Below, one piece after another: positions 1-10,886 of a DNA stretch of 55,767 nt (position 1 is its first letter; every line of letters begins with the position of its first letter). This stretch comes from Rachicladosporium sp. CCFEE 5018. Taxonomy: Eukaryota > Ascomycota > Dothideomycetes > Cladosporiales > Cladosporiaceae. The stretch spans positions 396,580 through 452,346 of the forward strand of contig KZ111147.1 of assembly GCA_002077045.2 (NCBI GenBank), in the 5' to 3' direction. Both the position numbers and the translations under genes were made by a program. The notes under the pieces are model-generated. The model saw only the letters and a list, made by a program, of their open reading frames with translations, did not search any database and had not been told where the DNA came from.

Positions 1-1
1 T

Positions 2-1336
2 CCGTCAGTGTCAAAGTCGATTTCGAATGCCGAAAACCATCCGATCAATCAGGCTGTGTTCAACCCGCTGTCGGCTGGGCACATACTTGTAACGACTGCA
101 CTACCGCAGGCAAAGATACTCTCACGCGATGGCGAGGTACTTACGGAGTTCGCGAAGGGTGACATGTATCTGCGGGACATGCACAACACCAAGGGCCATG
201 TCTCGGAAGTCACTACAGGGACATGGCACCCCACGAACCGCAATCTGTGCGTGACTGCTGGGACTGACAGCACACTCAGGATCTGGGACCTAAACAATGC
301 GAGATCGCAGAAGGAGGTCATTGTTCACAAGTCGAGAGCAGCTGGATCAGCGGGACGCTCGCGCATGACCGCAGTGGCATGGGGATCGCCATTAGGCGGT
401 GGCAACAATGTCCTCGTCTCGACTGCACTTGACGGAAGTCTGGTCATGTGGAGTGGTGAGGGTCCCTATAGCAGACCTGCTGCTGAAGTGCGAGACGCAC
501 ACAAAGCAGATACCTGGACAAGTGGACTTGACATCAGTGCGGATGGCAGGATGGTGGTGACACGCGGTGGCGACGACACGATCAAGTTGTGGGACACGCG
601 GAAGTTCAAGCAACCAATCGCTACTATCTCGCATACCTCGACATCGTTTCAATACCCGACAACAAGCATCCGCTTTTCCCCGAATTCCTCAAACATCTAT
701 ACCGGCTCCGAGGCTGGCCATCTGCACATTCTCAACTCCGCCACCCTGCGCTCCGAGCTCGTGACACCCGTGACTCCGAACACCCCTCTGATCACAGCTC
801 TCTGGCACCCCAAGCTCAATCAAATCATCACCGGCTCCGCAAACGGCGCAACAACGATTCTCTACAATCCCTCCACTTCCACCGCCGGCGCCAAACTAGT
901 CATGTCCCGCGCCCCAAAACGCCGCCACATAGACGACGACGCAAACTTCACCATGGACCTCGCGCACGGCATCGCAGACGCAGCCATCATGGTGCCCGGC
1001 TCAGGTCAGACCTCGGCCGCATCCTTCGCATCACGTCACCCCACCATTGGCCTCACCCAGTCTGGTAAGAGCCGCGATCCGAGACGGCCTCACGTTCCTG
1101 TGACGACGCCTTTCGCGAAGGGGAATCCGGATGAGGAGTACGTGAGGCGGGAAATCCCGCTGAGCAGTTTGCGGGATGAGGACCCGAGGGAGGCGTTGCT
1201 GAAGTATGCTGATAAGGCGAAGAATGATCCGTTGTTCACTAATGCGTGGAAGGAGACGCAGCCGGAGACTATTTATGCTGAGATTAGTGAGGGAGAGGAG
1301 GAGACTGGGCCGGATGCGAAGAAGAGGAAGGTGTGA
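2..1336 (+). CDS. WDR70-like WD40 repeat protein, 5' partial
   Basis: The frame is open at the left edge and ends at TGA 1334-1336, giving 444 visible codons, so the true start lies upstream. WD40 signatures are seen (for example STLRIWDL and DTIKLWDTR). The C-terminal tail has the WDR70/Gastrulation-defective pattern: KSRDPRRPH, an EDPREALLKYA stretch, then a KETQPETIYAEISEGEEE block and the basic end KKRKV, which is a likely nuclear signal. WDR70 homologues are nuclear propeller proteins linked to chromatin and DNA-damage responses. That role is family knowledge and is not visible here. The gene converges on the MFS gene with about 146 bp between stop codons. No intron is seen in this part. 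Confidence 0.85.
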   Translation, partial: PSVSKSISNAENHPINQAVFNPLSAGHILVTTALPQAKILSRDGEVLTEFAKGDMYLRDMHNTKGHVSEVTTGTWHPTNRNLCVTAGTDSTLRIWDLNNARSQKEVIVHKSRAAGSAGRSRMTAVAWGSPLGGGNNVLVSTALDGSLVMWSGEGPYSRPAAEVRDAHKADTWTSGLDISADGRMVVTRGGDDTIKLWDTRKFKQPIATISHTSTSFQYPTTSIRFSPNSSNIYTGSEAGHLHILNSATLRSELVTPVTPNTPLITALWHPKLNQIITGSANGATTILYNPSTSTAGAKLVMSRAPKRRHIDDDANFTMDLAHGIADAAIMVPGSGQTSAASFASRHPTIGLTQSGKSRDPRRPHVPVTTPFAKGNPDEEYVRREIPLSSLRDEDPREALLKYADKAKNDPLFTNAWKETQPETIYAEISEGEEETGPDAKKRKV

Positions 1337-1482
1337 GATGGGTGGTTGCAGATTGAGAACTGGAAGGTATCGAAGCTGAGCTAGGAGGCACTGCACAAAA
1401 CAGTCCAGCCGATGCTGACAAGCTCGCCCAGGATGTGATTGTCTCACCTTCATTATGACACGTCATAGCCGCTTCAAAGGCT

Positions 1483-3205
1483 TCACGCATGCCCGCCTCC
1501 CACCCTTCGACTGGCTCCCCTGATCCTCTGGCCAAACCAGTACAGCAGATACGGTACCGGCACGAAGCCAACAGCAATCCCCGCCAACACTGTAGTCGCC
1601 TTGTGAGTGCCAAGATTCTCGTACATCGGAATCGCGACGATGACCATGCAGCCGCCGACGACATATCGGACCAAGGTCAAGGCGACGAGAGGCGATGCGG
1701 CATAGCGCGTGAAGGTGTGGATAATGTATATGTAAGTTGAGAGGAAGAGAGAGAGCAGGGAGAAGCCGAAGAGTGCGCATCTATGCATTCTAGTCAGGAA
1801 TTCGTGCTGTGCAGTCTTGGACTGATCTTACTTACGCGATGATCGGACTCCAGTACGACGTACCCGGGAAGTCACTCCAGGCCACCCAAAACAAACTTAT
1901 GGGCAGCAACGGCGCAGCGATCATGGCCCACCAGAGCATCGCTTCGGGCTCCGCGTGCGACTTACCAGCAGCCAAGGCTTTCTTGCACTCCCGACCTATC
2001 AGCAGCCCATAGAGTGGAGATGCAAACGCGCAAGTCCAGAGGCCAACTACGACGTTGATGAACATCAGGTATGTGCTGCCTTGGTCGAAGCCGTAGGCTC
2101 CTGCGAAGATGAACGGCGCTCCGGTAAAGAAGGAGAAGGAGACGATGTAGACGAAAGTGAGGTATGCCGTGAGGAGTATAACGATCGGCTCCGTGATCAG
2201 CATTGACAAGGGACGGTACAGTGCCTCACCGAGTTTGCGGGCGAGGCTGCTCTCACCGGCTTGCTCCAGTGGGCGCTGGTTACGTACGTCACTCGTGGCA
2301 TCTCGTAGCGCGGCTGCCTTCCAGCTGAGAAGCACAGGTGCATACGTTTCTGGCAGGAAGAGAATCATAGCCACCAGCAAGCCGCCAGCGATGCAAAGTG
2401 TGATCCATTCGACCCAACGCCAGTCCATGCCAGACTGCCCCACGTAAGCTCCGACAACAGGTGCGACCATGGGCCCGAACAGCGCAACAGCTCCGAACCA
2501 CGGGAAGATCTTCCCGCGCATCTGGTGATCGAAGGTGTCGCCAAGAGTCCCACCTGCCGTCGTGAAAGCAGTCGAGCCGAAGAAGCCGGACAAGAACTTG
2601 AAGACAAGCTGGGCTCCAAAGGTAGGACTCAGCGCCGCGCCGAGCACCCAGCAGCAGAAGAGCGCCAGCGTGCCGATATAGACCGGGGTCCGCCCGAACG
2701 TCTCTGAGAGTGGTCCGACGAATGGTGCACCGACACCAAAGCCAACGAGGAAGAGCACTGTGGCCAGGGACTCGGCTTCTTCGCTGACATGGAACTCTGC
2801 TGAGGCCTGCGGGATAACAGGCGAGGCGATCGAGGAGCCGAAGCCGGCTGTGGAAGCCACGCAGGCTGTGAGACCATTCGTAAGGAACTTCTTCCACAAG
2901 GGCCAGTCCATGGGGTAGTGCGGATCGTGTGGGCCGTCAAAGGCAACTGCATAGTCGATGGCTTCAGGTTTCTCGCCGCCGTTGCACTTTGGCTCTTCAA
3001 TGCTCGTGGCAGCTGCGTCGTTGGGCGTACGCTCTAGTGGGACGACGTCGCTATTCTGGAGGCAGTGAGCAACGCCAGTCTCTGGCTGGTACAGGTGGAC
3101 GCCACGTACCTCATCAAAAGTTCGCGTCGGAGGCGTCTCCTTCGGGGCGGCGGTACGCTGCTTAGCAGCGATTTCAATGCGTCGATACTGGAGAAGACTC
3201 TGCAT
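1483..3205 (-). CDS. MFS transporter, DHA1 drug/polyamine type
   Basis: Exons are complement(1836..3205) and complement(1483..1780), joined by a 55-nt GT-AG intron, giving 555 aa. An acceptor 9 nt upstream is also in frame, but 1780 gives the better family match (IIACALFGFSL). A cytoplasmic N-terminus of about 100 residues precedes a DPHYPMDWPLWKKF segment, which corresponds to the NPxNW-type entry motif of DHA1 fungal transporters, and then roughly 12 hydrophobic segments. The loop PLSETFGRTPVY is the MFS signature between TM2 and TM3. The family exports drugs, toxins or polyamines by proton antiport at the plasma membrane. The substrate cannot be read from the sequence. Its promoter must lie in 3206-3907. 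Confidence 0.88.
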
Positions 3206-3907
3206 CTTTTCTGGATTCTAGGGATCGTGAGAAAGTGCTGATCGAGTTGCTATGGGTAGATCTCATCATGCCTGGGTACTCGAAATCCTTATAAGCCGCC
3301 TGCCACAGCAGCCCTGACCACCACCGAGGACCAAAGAGACATGCCATGATGTGCGCTGACAATCGAGGAATACTGAGCAACGTATGCTGAGAAATGCAGT
3401 AAGAGCCAAAAAAGACTTAGTGTTCGCTACAACCAAGCCAAAGGCACCCCACAGGGGCCGTGATAGTGATTACGCTAACGTAGCAGCATCCGTGCTCAAT
3501 TGTGCAAATCGCCAGATCCTTGGAGTGATGAGTGAACATCTGACAACAGCCTTGCTGTGCTGACGAGTGCGCTGCAATGGCATGTAGTGACGGGACATAC
3601 TGACGCCGTAGCTTGGGCAATCGATGCCGCCTCTTCTACTTCGCAGCATGGGCGGCGTGCGCACCAGCATGCTCTGCCTCGACCCCGGAAATCTCACTCC
3701 AGCGCCACGGGACTTTGCAGCTGGGCGCCGATTGCCTCACCCAAACCCCATTCGCGTCCAATCTTGCCATTCGATCCGGAGAAGCAGTCTCTTCTTCGCA
3801 GCTCGCGGCGTCCTGTCGTCGGATTCAGTTTTGAAGGCATACCATTTTGTTCGAACCGTGGGTCCTCGTCGAGCGTGTCCAGGCAGCGATCAACCTCTCC
3901 CGTGCTC
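3206..3907. other. Intergenic: MFS promoter and LTV1 3' end
   Basis: This 702-bp stretch separates the MFS start codon from the LTV1 stop codon, both genes reading leftward. It should hold the MFS 5' UTR and promoter and the LTV1 3' UTR. Overlapping open frames on both strands near 3557-4054 have no recognisable protein character. I see no RNA gene or repeat. Confidence 0.5.
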
Positions 3908-5452
3908 TCACCCAACACTCCCCACCTTCGCCTTCGCTCCAAACCTTGCCGGACCCAACTGCCGCCTCACCTCATCCAGCTGCTCCATCCCAGTCTGGAA
4001 CCCACTCTTCTTCACCCTCTTGCCAGTCTTGCCCTGCTTCGAATGCCCGCCTAGAAACTCATCCATGATATTACTGAAGTCACTCCGTTCCAGCAGCGGC
4101 GCTTCGCTATCAGTCGCGCGGCTATAGCTCGAGATTCCGCTGGCATTGGAGATACCAGACTTTGTGCTGTAGCGCGATATTCTCGAGGCGTTGGTCCCGC
4201 CTGTCATGCCTGAGGCGAGTGAGGTCGTGTCGTTGAATGGCATATTCTCGTCGTCGTCTTCGTCCCCGAACTCATCAAGCGCATACAGCTTCTCCACCTT
4301 ATCGAAGCGGGAGTCTAGCAGCGTTTGCTGATCCGTTCGTAGCAATGCGGAAGAGCTCATGGAGTAGTTCGTCGTGCTGGTCTTGGCGCCTTTGCGCTTC
4401 TTCGTCCGGCCTGTGGCTGTGGAGAAGAGGGCCGAGGAGGCTAGGGCTGAGGGCGGGGCGTTGGGAGTTGCGCCGGAGGAAGCGTCTTTGGAGGCGGATT
4501 TGAATTTCTTGAATTCGTCGAACCAGGCGCCGGAGGTTGGGTCGGCGGGGGGCTCGGCTTGGACGTCGGTGGGCGCTGTCGGTTCCTGAGTGAGGTCTAG
4601 TTCGGGTAGTGATGCAGGTTCTCGTCTTGCTGTATCCTTGGCAGTCACTGTGACATCGCTCTCCCACCCATCATCCAGCTCTGCTTCTCCCTCTGTGAAC
4701 ATCTGCTGCTCCCCCAGCCGTTCCCACTCATCGATCTCTACCTCTCTCCCCTCTTTCGTCAACTCCCCAAACAAGTCATCATCCTCATCGTCCACATACT
4801 CTTCGTCCTCCAGTGCCTGCAGCGCCTCCCGTAGCCGCGGATCCATATCCGGCTGAAAACCCGCAATCTCATCCGGCACGTCCTGCTGATCCTGATAGCT
4901 CCTTCGCATCACGAACTCACTCGGCAGGACTTCCTCAGGTAGCAGACTTCGAGCGACACTACTCGTCATACTGCTCTGACCCAGGCTCTGCAAGTCATCG
5001 CTCCCGCCTATGTCCATATCCCTCAGCGCATCCTCGAGCTTCTGCTTGCCCTTCCCTTTCTCTTTTGGCTGGGCAGCAGGAACCCATGTCACTGGCCCTT
5101 GACCCGTCCCCAAGTCACGCATATGCTGCATGTAGTCATACTGCGTGTCGTCGAAGAAGACGCCGTGTTCTGCTGCTTGACCCTCGTTAGCGAGGAAAGC
5201 AACGCCGAACTCGTCTTCCAGGTCGCCTCTTTGCTTTACTTTGCGGCTGCGTGTGCTTGTGCTGGAGATGGCTGACGCAGATGAGGACGAGGGGAGTGTA
5301 TTGAAGTCTTCGTCTGGAACGTGCCGAGTTTGCTTTTCAGCGAAGACCATGGAGGGGGCTTCATCGTCGTTGATAAGCGGGTCATTTTGTGCGCGGTGGA
5401 CGAGGGCGAAGGTTGTCGCCGTCTTCTTATCGAAGGCTTTCCGGCGAGGCAT
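3908..5452 (-). CDS. LTV1: Low-temperature viability protein LTV1, 40S biogenesis factor
   Basis: A single-exon 514-aa protein. The start is set at the ATG giving MPRRKAFDKKTATTF. The frame is open 14 codons further, but that extension is not conserved, and this ATG has an A-rich context (TCAAAATGC). The N-terminal block KKxATTFxLVHRxxxDP, the FDDTQYDYMQHM-like segment, the LPSEFV motif and the acidic middle (DDEDDDLFGEL) are typical of LTV1. Near the C-terminus is FSNIMDEFLG, followed by a basic tail. LTV1 binds the pre-40S head with Enp1 and Rps3 and is released before the subunit matures. It is transcribed away from LSG1 across a shared 355-bp region. Confidence 0.93.
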   Translation of the reverse strand: MPRRKAFDKKTATTFALVHRAQNDPLINDDEAPSMVFAEKQTRHVPDEDFNTLPSSSSASAISSTSTRSRKVKQRGDLEDEFGVAFLANEGQAAEHGVFFDDTQYDYMQHMRDLGTGQGPVTWVPAAQPKEKGKGKQKLEDALRDMDIGGSDDLQSLGQSSMTSSVARSLLPEEVLPSEFVMRRSYQDQQDVPDEIAGFQPDMDPRLREALQALEDEEYVDDEDDDLFGELTKEGREVEIDEWERLGEQQMFTEGEAELDDGWESDVTVTAKDTARREPASLPELDLTQEPTAPTDVQAEPPADPTSGAWFDEFKKFKSASKDASSGATPNAPPSALASSALFSTATGRTKKRKGAKTSTTNYSMSSSALLRTDQQTLLDSRFDKVEKLYALDEFGDEDDDENMPFNDTTSLASGMTGGTNASRISRYSTKSGISNASGISSYSRATDSEAPLLERSDFSNIMDEFLGGHSKQGKTGKRVKKSGFQTGMEQLDEVRRQLGPARFGAKAKVGSVG

Positions 5453-5807
5453 TTTGACAATGAAAGCTTGTATCTGGAGGAGTCGAAGGTCCAAGCCGAC
5501 AGAATATCAATTACATCTCTCCACCGCAGTCCAGACGCAGCTAAAATTATTTGGTAGGGCTGTAGAGCCTCATGACATCAGCGGGGAAGCGTTCCGGTCC
5601 CGATCTCTGTGAAGACTCACTTCGACATGTGAATATTGACTAAGCACACGACATCTCTGCATAAGGCTATATACAGCGTGGCGATTATACTGGTCTTCAC
5701 AAAGACAGCACAGATACCCAGGACGCACTGCCTACTCGCTAGGGCGGTCCCAAAGACTTCGGCACGACCAGGCGCTACGCCAATAACTCCCCTCCACGAC
5801 CACCACC
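5453..5807. promoter_or_regulatory. Shared divergent promoter LTV1/LSG1
   Basis: These 355 bp lie between the two start codons and must contain both promoters. I looked for the yeast RRPE and PAC ribosome-biogenesis elements and did not find a convincing copy. An A/T-rich patch (AAAATTATTTGG) lies near 5541. The LSG1 start codon sits in a strong context, CACCACCATGG. Confidence 0.6.
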
Positions 5808-7928
5808 ATGGTCCTCGCGAAGAGCAAGAACGCCGTCGGCCTGGGCAACTCCCTGATGAACGACCGCTTCGGCCGCGGCAAATCCAACATGCACAAGCAG
5901 AAAACGACAAACAACTCCCAACAAGCCGGCGAAGGCGCCATCAAGCGTCGCGATCAATTCGGAAACGAGTACATTACAAACGCTGCCAAGGAAGCAGACT
6001 GGGTGAAAATGCGGTCTGTGACTGAGCAAGGAGCGCTGGATGAGTTTCTGAGTACCGCAGAGTTGGCGGGGACGGATTTCACGGCAGAGAAGATGAACAA
6101 CGTCAAGATTGTTCATACGGATCAGCGGAATCCGTATTTGCTGAGTAGTGCCGAGGAGAGCGGGGTGGTGAGGAAGATGAATGCGCAGAGGAGTAAGTTG
6201 ACGGTTCCAAGGCGGCCGGCTTGGGATGCCAACACCACTGCACGAGAACTGGACGAGAGGGAGAAGCAGAGTTTTCTCGAGTGGCGGCGAAGTCTGGCTG
6301 AGCTGCAGGAGGTGGAGGACTTACTAATGACGCCCTTTGAGCGGAATCTGGAAGTTTGGAGGCAGCTGTGGAGAGTCATTGAGAGGGCGGATCTGGTGGT
6401 GCAGATTGTCGATGCGAGGAACCCGTTGGAGTTCCGCAGTGAGGATCTGGAGCGGTATGTGAAGGAGGTTGATAAGAGGAAGAACAATCTCCTCCTTGTC
6501 AACAAGGCGGATATGATGACCTCGAAGCAAAGGACGGCTTGGGCGGAGTACTTCATGGCCAAGGGGATCAATTTCCGATTCTTCTCTGCCGAGCTCGCGA
6601 AGGAGATCAACGAGGCGAGGGAGCACGATGAGGAGAGTGGCGAGTCTGGTGATGATGATGATGTTGACGGCCAAGACGGTGAGCTGAAGGATGAAGATGT
6701 GGAGGAAGTAATAGACGCAGATGACGACAGCAAGCTCGCCGCACAAGCCGACAAGGTCGAGCTCAACGCCGGCGAAGACGAGGAAGTAGAGTGGGAGGAC
6801 GATGAAGAGCATGATTCTTCTGCTGAGGAGGAGCAAGATCAACCACCACCAACGCAGGACGTGCCCCTCTCCCTCGAAGAACAGGTCAGGATCCTTACGA
6901 CAGAAGACCTCGAAGCTCTCTTCCTCCGACATTCTCCCCAACAAGCCTCATCCTCAGATCCCTCGAATCCATCGCGCAAGACCCAAATCGGTCTAGTAGG
7001 CTACCCCAACGTCGGAAAATCCAGCACCATCAACGCCCTCCTCGGCAGTAAGAAGGTTTCTGTCTCCGCCACGCCGGGAAAGACAAAGCACTTCCAGACC
7101 ATCCACCTCTCTCAACGAGTAATCCTGTGCGATTGTCCCGGTCTGGTGTTTCCCAACTTCGCAATGACAAAAGCAGAGCTCGTATGCAATGGCATTCTCC
7201 CAATCGACCAGCTGCGCGAGTTCACCGGCCCCGCTGCTCTCGTAGCCCGTCGAATCCCCCAAACTTTCCTAGAAGCAGTCTATGGCATCGCAATCCGCAC
7301 TCGTCCCTTAGAAGAAGGCGGTACCGGCATCCCAACCGGCGAAGAAGTCCTTCGTGCTCACGCCCGGGCGCGAGGTTTCTTCACCTCCGGCCAAGGCCAG
7401 CCAGACGAGAGTCGAGCAGCACGATACGTGCTGAAAGACTACGTGAAGGGCAAGCTGCTGTTCTGCCATCCGCCTCCACCATTGAAAGCTGGTGACCCGG
7501 CTCTAGATGAGCGCGAATTCAACGAAGAAATCTACGCCCTCGCCCCCGAACTCCTACCCGTCAAACGCCGCGCAGCACTCGAAGCGCAACGCCTCCCTAC
7601 GATCCTCCACTCCACTCCCTCCGTCGCGTCCACGGAAGACGACATCCCCGTCCCCATGCCCTCGGGCGTGAAAGGCCAAAAGCTCGACCGGCAATTCTTC
7701 GCGCCTGGCCAGGGTGGTGGGGCATTAGTGCAGCCGTTCCATTATAAGTACAGTCAGCAGGGCAAGGAGCTCACTGGCAGAAAGGCGAAAGTTGTCACGG
7801 CATTGGAAAAGGATATTGATGTGAAAGACCTGAAGGCTGGGAAGAGGCATTTCAAAGGTGGGAAGAGAGTCCGGCCTGGGGATAAGGTGGGCAGGGTTGC
7901 GGGGAGTAAGGACGATGATGAGTACTGA
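5808..7928 (+). CDS. LSG1: Large-subunit GTPase LSG1, 60S export/maturation
   Basis: An uninterrupted 706-aa reading frame. The GTPase motifs are circularly permuted, as expected for the YlqF/YawG family: G4 NKAD at about residues 232-235 comes before G1 GYPNVGKS (398-405) and G3 DCPG (442-445). The N-terminus (MVLAKSKNAVGLGNSLMNDRFGRG) and the LEVWRQLWRVIERADLVVQIVDARNP stretch are LSG1 hallmarks. An acidic insert (EESGESGDDDDVDGQDGE and similar) separates G4 from G1, and the C-terminus is basic. In yeast LSG1 is a cytoplasmic GTPase that releases Nmd3 from pre-60S. Its divergent neighbour LTV1 matures the 40S, so the pair couples both subunits. Confidence 0.95.
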   Translation: MVLAKSKNAVGLGNSLMNDRFGRGKSNMHKQKTTNNSQQAGEGAIKRRDQFGNEYITNAAKEADWVKMRSVTEQGALDEFLSTAELAGTDFTAEKMNNVKIVHTDQRNPYLLSSAEESGVVRKMNAQRSKLTVPRRPAWDANTTARELDEREKQSFLEWRRSLAELQEVEDLLMTPFERNLEVWRQLWRVIERADLVVQIVDARNPLEFRSEDLERYVKEVDKRKNNLLLVNKADMMTSKQRTAWAEYFMAKGINFRFFSAELAKEINEAREHDEESGESGDDDDVDGQDGELKDEDVEEVIDADDDSKLAAQADKVELNAGEDEEVEWEDDEEHDSSAEEEQDQPPPTQDVPLSLEEQVRILTTEDLEALFLRHSPQQASSSDPSNPSRKTQIGLVGYPNVGKSSTINALLGSKKVSVSATPGKTKHFQTIHLSQRVILCDCPGLVFPNFAMTKAELVCNGILPIDQLREFTGPAALVARRIPQTFLEAVYGIAIRTRPLEEGGTGIPTGEEVLRAHARARGFFTSGQGQPDESRAARYVLKDYVKGKLLFCHPPPPLKAGDPALDEREFNEEIYALAPELLPVKRRAALEAQRLPTILHSTPSVASTEDDIPVPMPSGVKGQKLDRQFFAPGQGGGALVQPFHYKYSQQGKELTGRKAKVVTALEKDIDVKDLKAGKRHFKGGKRVRPGDKVGRVAGSKDDDEY

Positions 7929-8367
7929 GCCCACGTGTATGGGATTTGAAGAATGTTCTCCGCATGCAGATAGTAATGAAGACTTGCTGCTGTACCTACC
8001 GATCGGTCTACGGACCGTAGCTCGCGCCTTCAGTGTCGTTGCCAAGACCCATATCTCCACCACTACGTCTCCTGTGTCGCTCCTTCCATACGACTACACT
8101 CCTCTGCGCTCCTTCTCGACCTCCCCTGCCCTCACCGCCACGACCTGACTGGCTCGCCTACGCGCGAGCTAGCGGCTGTCGACTTTCATAGCTTAACCTA
8201 GCCCTCAACGTCGCTGGTCGATTGTACGTGAACCTGTCCACGTAACGTCCATTACGCACTACCACCGAGCGGCGCGGACGGTTGATCCTGTGATGTTACT
8301 AATGAGCAACGCAGTGGAGAAATGAATTGGGTATATACTTTAACTTCAAGCCAAGCGCAGCGCTCCA
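7929..8367. other. Intergenic between convergent LSG1 and P450
   Basis: 439 bp between two stop codons, so 3' UTRs only are expected. Two frames are open over roughly 250 bp but show no family features. No tRNA, repeat or promoter signal was seen. Confidence 0.5.
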
Positions 8368-10193
8368 TCACGCCCGTGGTCTAGCAACCAAGTTCATTTT
8401 CGACTGCAAATGGACATTATGCGTATGCGCGTCGATACCTCGCATGGGGTCTGCGATTGCCCAGTCGAAGTTCCGGATCAGCTACAAGGGTCCACGAGTC
8501 AGCATGGTGTTCATCGCAATCGCACAGAGTGCTGCAGCCCGTGAAGCGAGGTCAGTGGGATGAAGCATACCTCCACAACCCCCTTATTTAGCTCGATCAA
8601 CGCTATATGCCGTCCCAGGCACAGAAATCTCCCACTGCCAAAGACAGTCTCCACCGTACTCTTGAACTTGACTTTCTGCTCCGCACTTGCCTCGAGCCAC
8701 CGATCCGGTCGGAACAGATGCGCATCTGAGCCGAAGATCGCTGGGTTTCGACACATGGCATCGTCGCAGAGCAAGACTTCGGTGTTGGGAGGGAAGAAGA
8801 TGCCTTTGATTGTGTCACCCTCGGGCGGTGAAAGCTTTGACTTCAAACCGAAGAGAGGCGGGTAGAGGCGTAGCGTTTCGTACAGACAGGCTTGTAGGTA
8901 TGGCAGCTTTTGTGCTTCGGTGTGAGTGGCGACAGGGTACGATAGGTCCGCAGCGTCTATTTCCGTCCGCAGCTTGCCGTAGGCTACCGGGGAGCCACAT
9001 AGCAGGTACATACAGCAGCGCAGCGTCGTCGTCGTGCTGTCGGATCCCGCGATGATTTGCAAAAAGGCCTCGACTTCACATTGCAGCTGCGTCAGACCTT
9101 TACTGATGAAGTGGCCGAGCATGTCGCGCTTCACCTTTGCATTGGTAGCAGAGAAGCGCTCAGCTACTTGAGCGCGTGCGAACCCCAGAGCGGGACCAAG
9201 GCCAGTCTTGTCAGTCACTTTCGCGCCGGCGAGAGCTTGCATTAGGCGCGACTGGAAGACCCATCGGATAGCGGCGTGGTTTACTACAAGTTCGAGGGCC
9301 AGCTGGAAGGAGGAGATGGTCGCGTCGTAGTCCCAGAGGTCTTTATTCGAGGCCATGAAGCCGAACTTCTTGCCGAAGGCTACTGTGCTGAGGACGTCCA
9401 GGGTGAAGAGGCGGGCGATCGTGGCGAAGTCCATGATGATACCATTGTATGAGTCGCGGATAAGAGTGATGAGATCGGTGACGCGGGAGTCGATGTCGGA
9501 TTCGAGGTTGTCGATGTCGCGGCCGTTGTACTGCATAGACTGTTAGTGGTCAAGTCGGTGTTATCATCAACGATGCACGCACTCCGCCAATCTCGCGCGA
9601 CCTCAAGTCGGCATGATGCTTCTCGCTGCGTGTGCTGAAGACAGTATCATATCGCGGGTCGAGTCGCACACCGTCGTACCAAGGTGATCGCGTCCATCGT
9701 GAGCTGGAACCTTGTCAGTACATGAATGTGGCGATTTGAGCGATTGCAGTAACACATACCCAGGTGCGCTCATATGCTTGATGATATCGGCATCGTCCGT
9801 AATCACTTTGACACTCTTTAGAACGCTGCGTAATGACTGCCTGTACTCCACCACTTACGTAGATTCGGTCCTATGCGTGCGACAGAGCCTACATGTTGTG
9901 CAACATTAGCCACGTGCGCAAGCGAAGTGTGACTTAGGAGCAGACCAACCATGCTTCTTGATCGCTGCGAACTGCGCTCGAGCGAGTCTACCGTTCACAC
10001 TCTGCCAGAACAGCCATATCCGGGAATAGCCCGCCAGTGGAGGGCCATTGAACTGCCTGAGCTTCCGCTTGTTGACTACAGCACCGATGACAAGGTACAA
10101 CACGAATGCGATCGTCAGCAGCTGTAAGGCCAGACTGCTTAGCGGGAGGTCTTGCGGGAGCAGGTGTCGCAGCTGTTGCATGTGCTGGGTCAT
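8368..10193 (-). CDS. Cytochrome P450, pisatin-demethylase-like (copy A, complete)
   Basis: Six exons are inferred on the complement: 9950..10193, 9859..9888, 9760..9805, 9583..9703, 8571..9530 and 8368..8481, giving 504 aa. Introns are 52-89 nt. Donors are GTTGGT, GTAAGT, GTATGT, GTGCGT and GTATGC. An N-terminal membrane anchor (LALQLLTIAFVLYLVIGAVV) precedes the catalytic domain. The I-helix motif is AGSDST (about 308), the ExxR motif is ETLR (365-368), then FRPDRWL, and the haem loop FGSGRFLCLG has the ligand Cys at about 451. The last exon restores the usual LIRNFDW tail. The family oxidises small molecules at the ER with a P450 reductase. The substrate is unknown. It shares a 693-bp promoter with the methyltransferase. 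Confidence 0.88.
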
Positions 10194-10886
10194 TGTGTTC
10201 GCATGGCTGACCCCTCTCGGTCCGTGAGGCGAAACGTCGAGAGTGATGAACCACTCCGCTGGGTCAGAGGAAGGAGCGGTGAGATATCACGGGCTGGCAG
10301 CAACGGCTTCACTGGTGCTCGAGCGCTCTTCCCATGCACTGCAGGACACTGCTACTGTCATCCAGCCGGCATACCCCCACTCCCTTTCCGCCGCTGCATG
10401 TGCGGTACACGTGGTTGTTCGCTACGCCGACCGAATACGGCCGAGGCGCAGATGAGTTCCTAACGGCTCTTGGCAGTCAATGTCGTTGTCAGCAATCGAC
10501 GTTGATTATTGCGACAACGGTATTCATGAAAGCCAAAGCGAATCGCTTGCCAGTGCAGGGAATGCAAGTGGCATTTGGTCCATAGGTATTTGCATGCAGC
10601 ATTGATCGTTCTCGGCAAACCGAGCACTCCCATCTACGGCCCGAAAACCGACACAATGGTTGGAAGAAGCTGCTAGTCAGAGCTGGACTGGATCTGAGTG
10701 GACGGCTTTGGCTCTTAACCAAGGCCTCCTGCGGCTTCTTCCATTTCCCACCCAACCGTCTCTTCCTTCGCCTTTCTCCCCTCTTCATCGACGACAGTAA
10801 AAGGATCGATCAGTCTCCTGCCGACCAGCAGTCTACGCTGTGGACCATTGCGCCTCAAACCGACATCGGCAACACGGCTTTTCAGT
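10194..10886. promoter_or_regulatory. Shared P450/methyltransferase promoter, copy A
   Basis: 693 bp separate the divergent start codons. The segment aligns along its length with 16710-17402. A perfect CACGTG (E-box type) at 10408-10413 is TACGTG in the other copy because of a single C-to-T change. Pyrimidine-rich tracts (CTCTTCCTTCGCC and similar) lie just upstream of the methyltransferase start, as is usual in fungal promoters. No TATA box was convincing. Confidence 0.6.
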
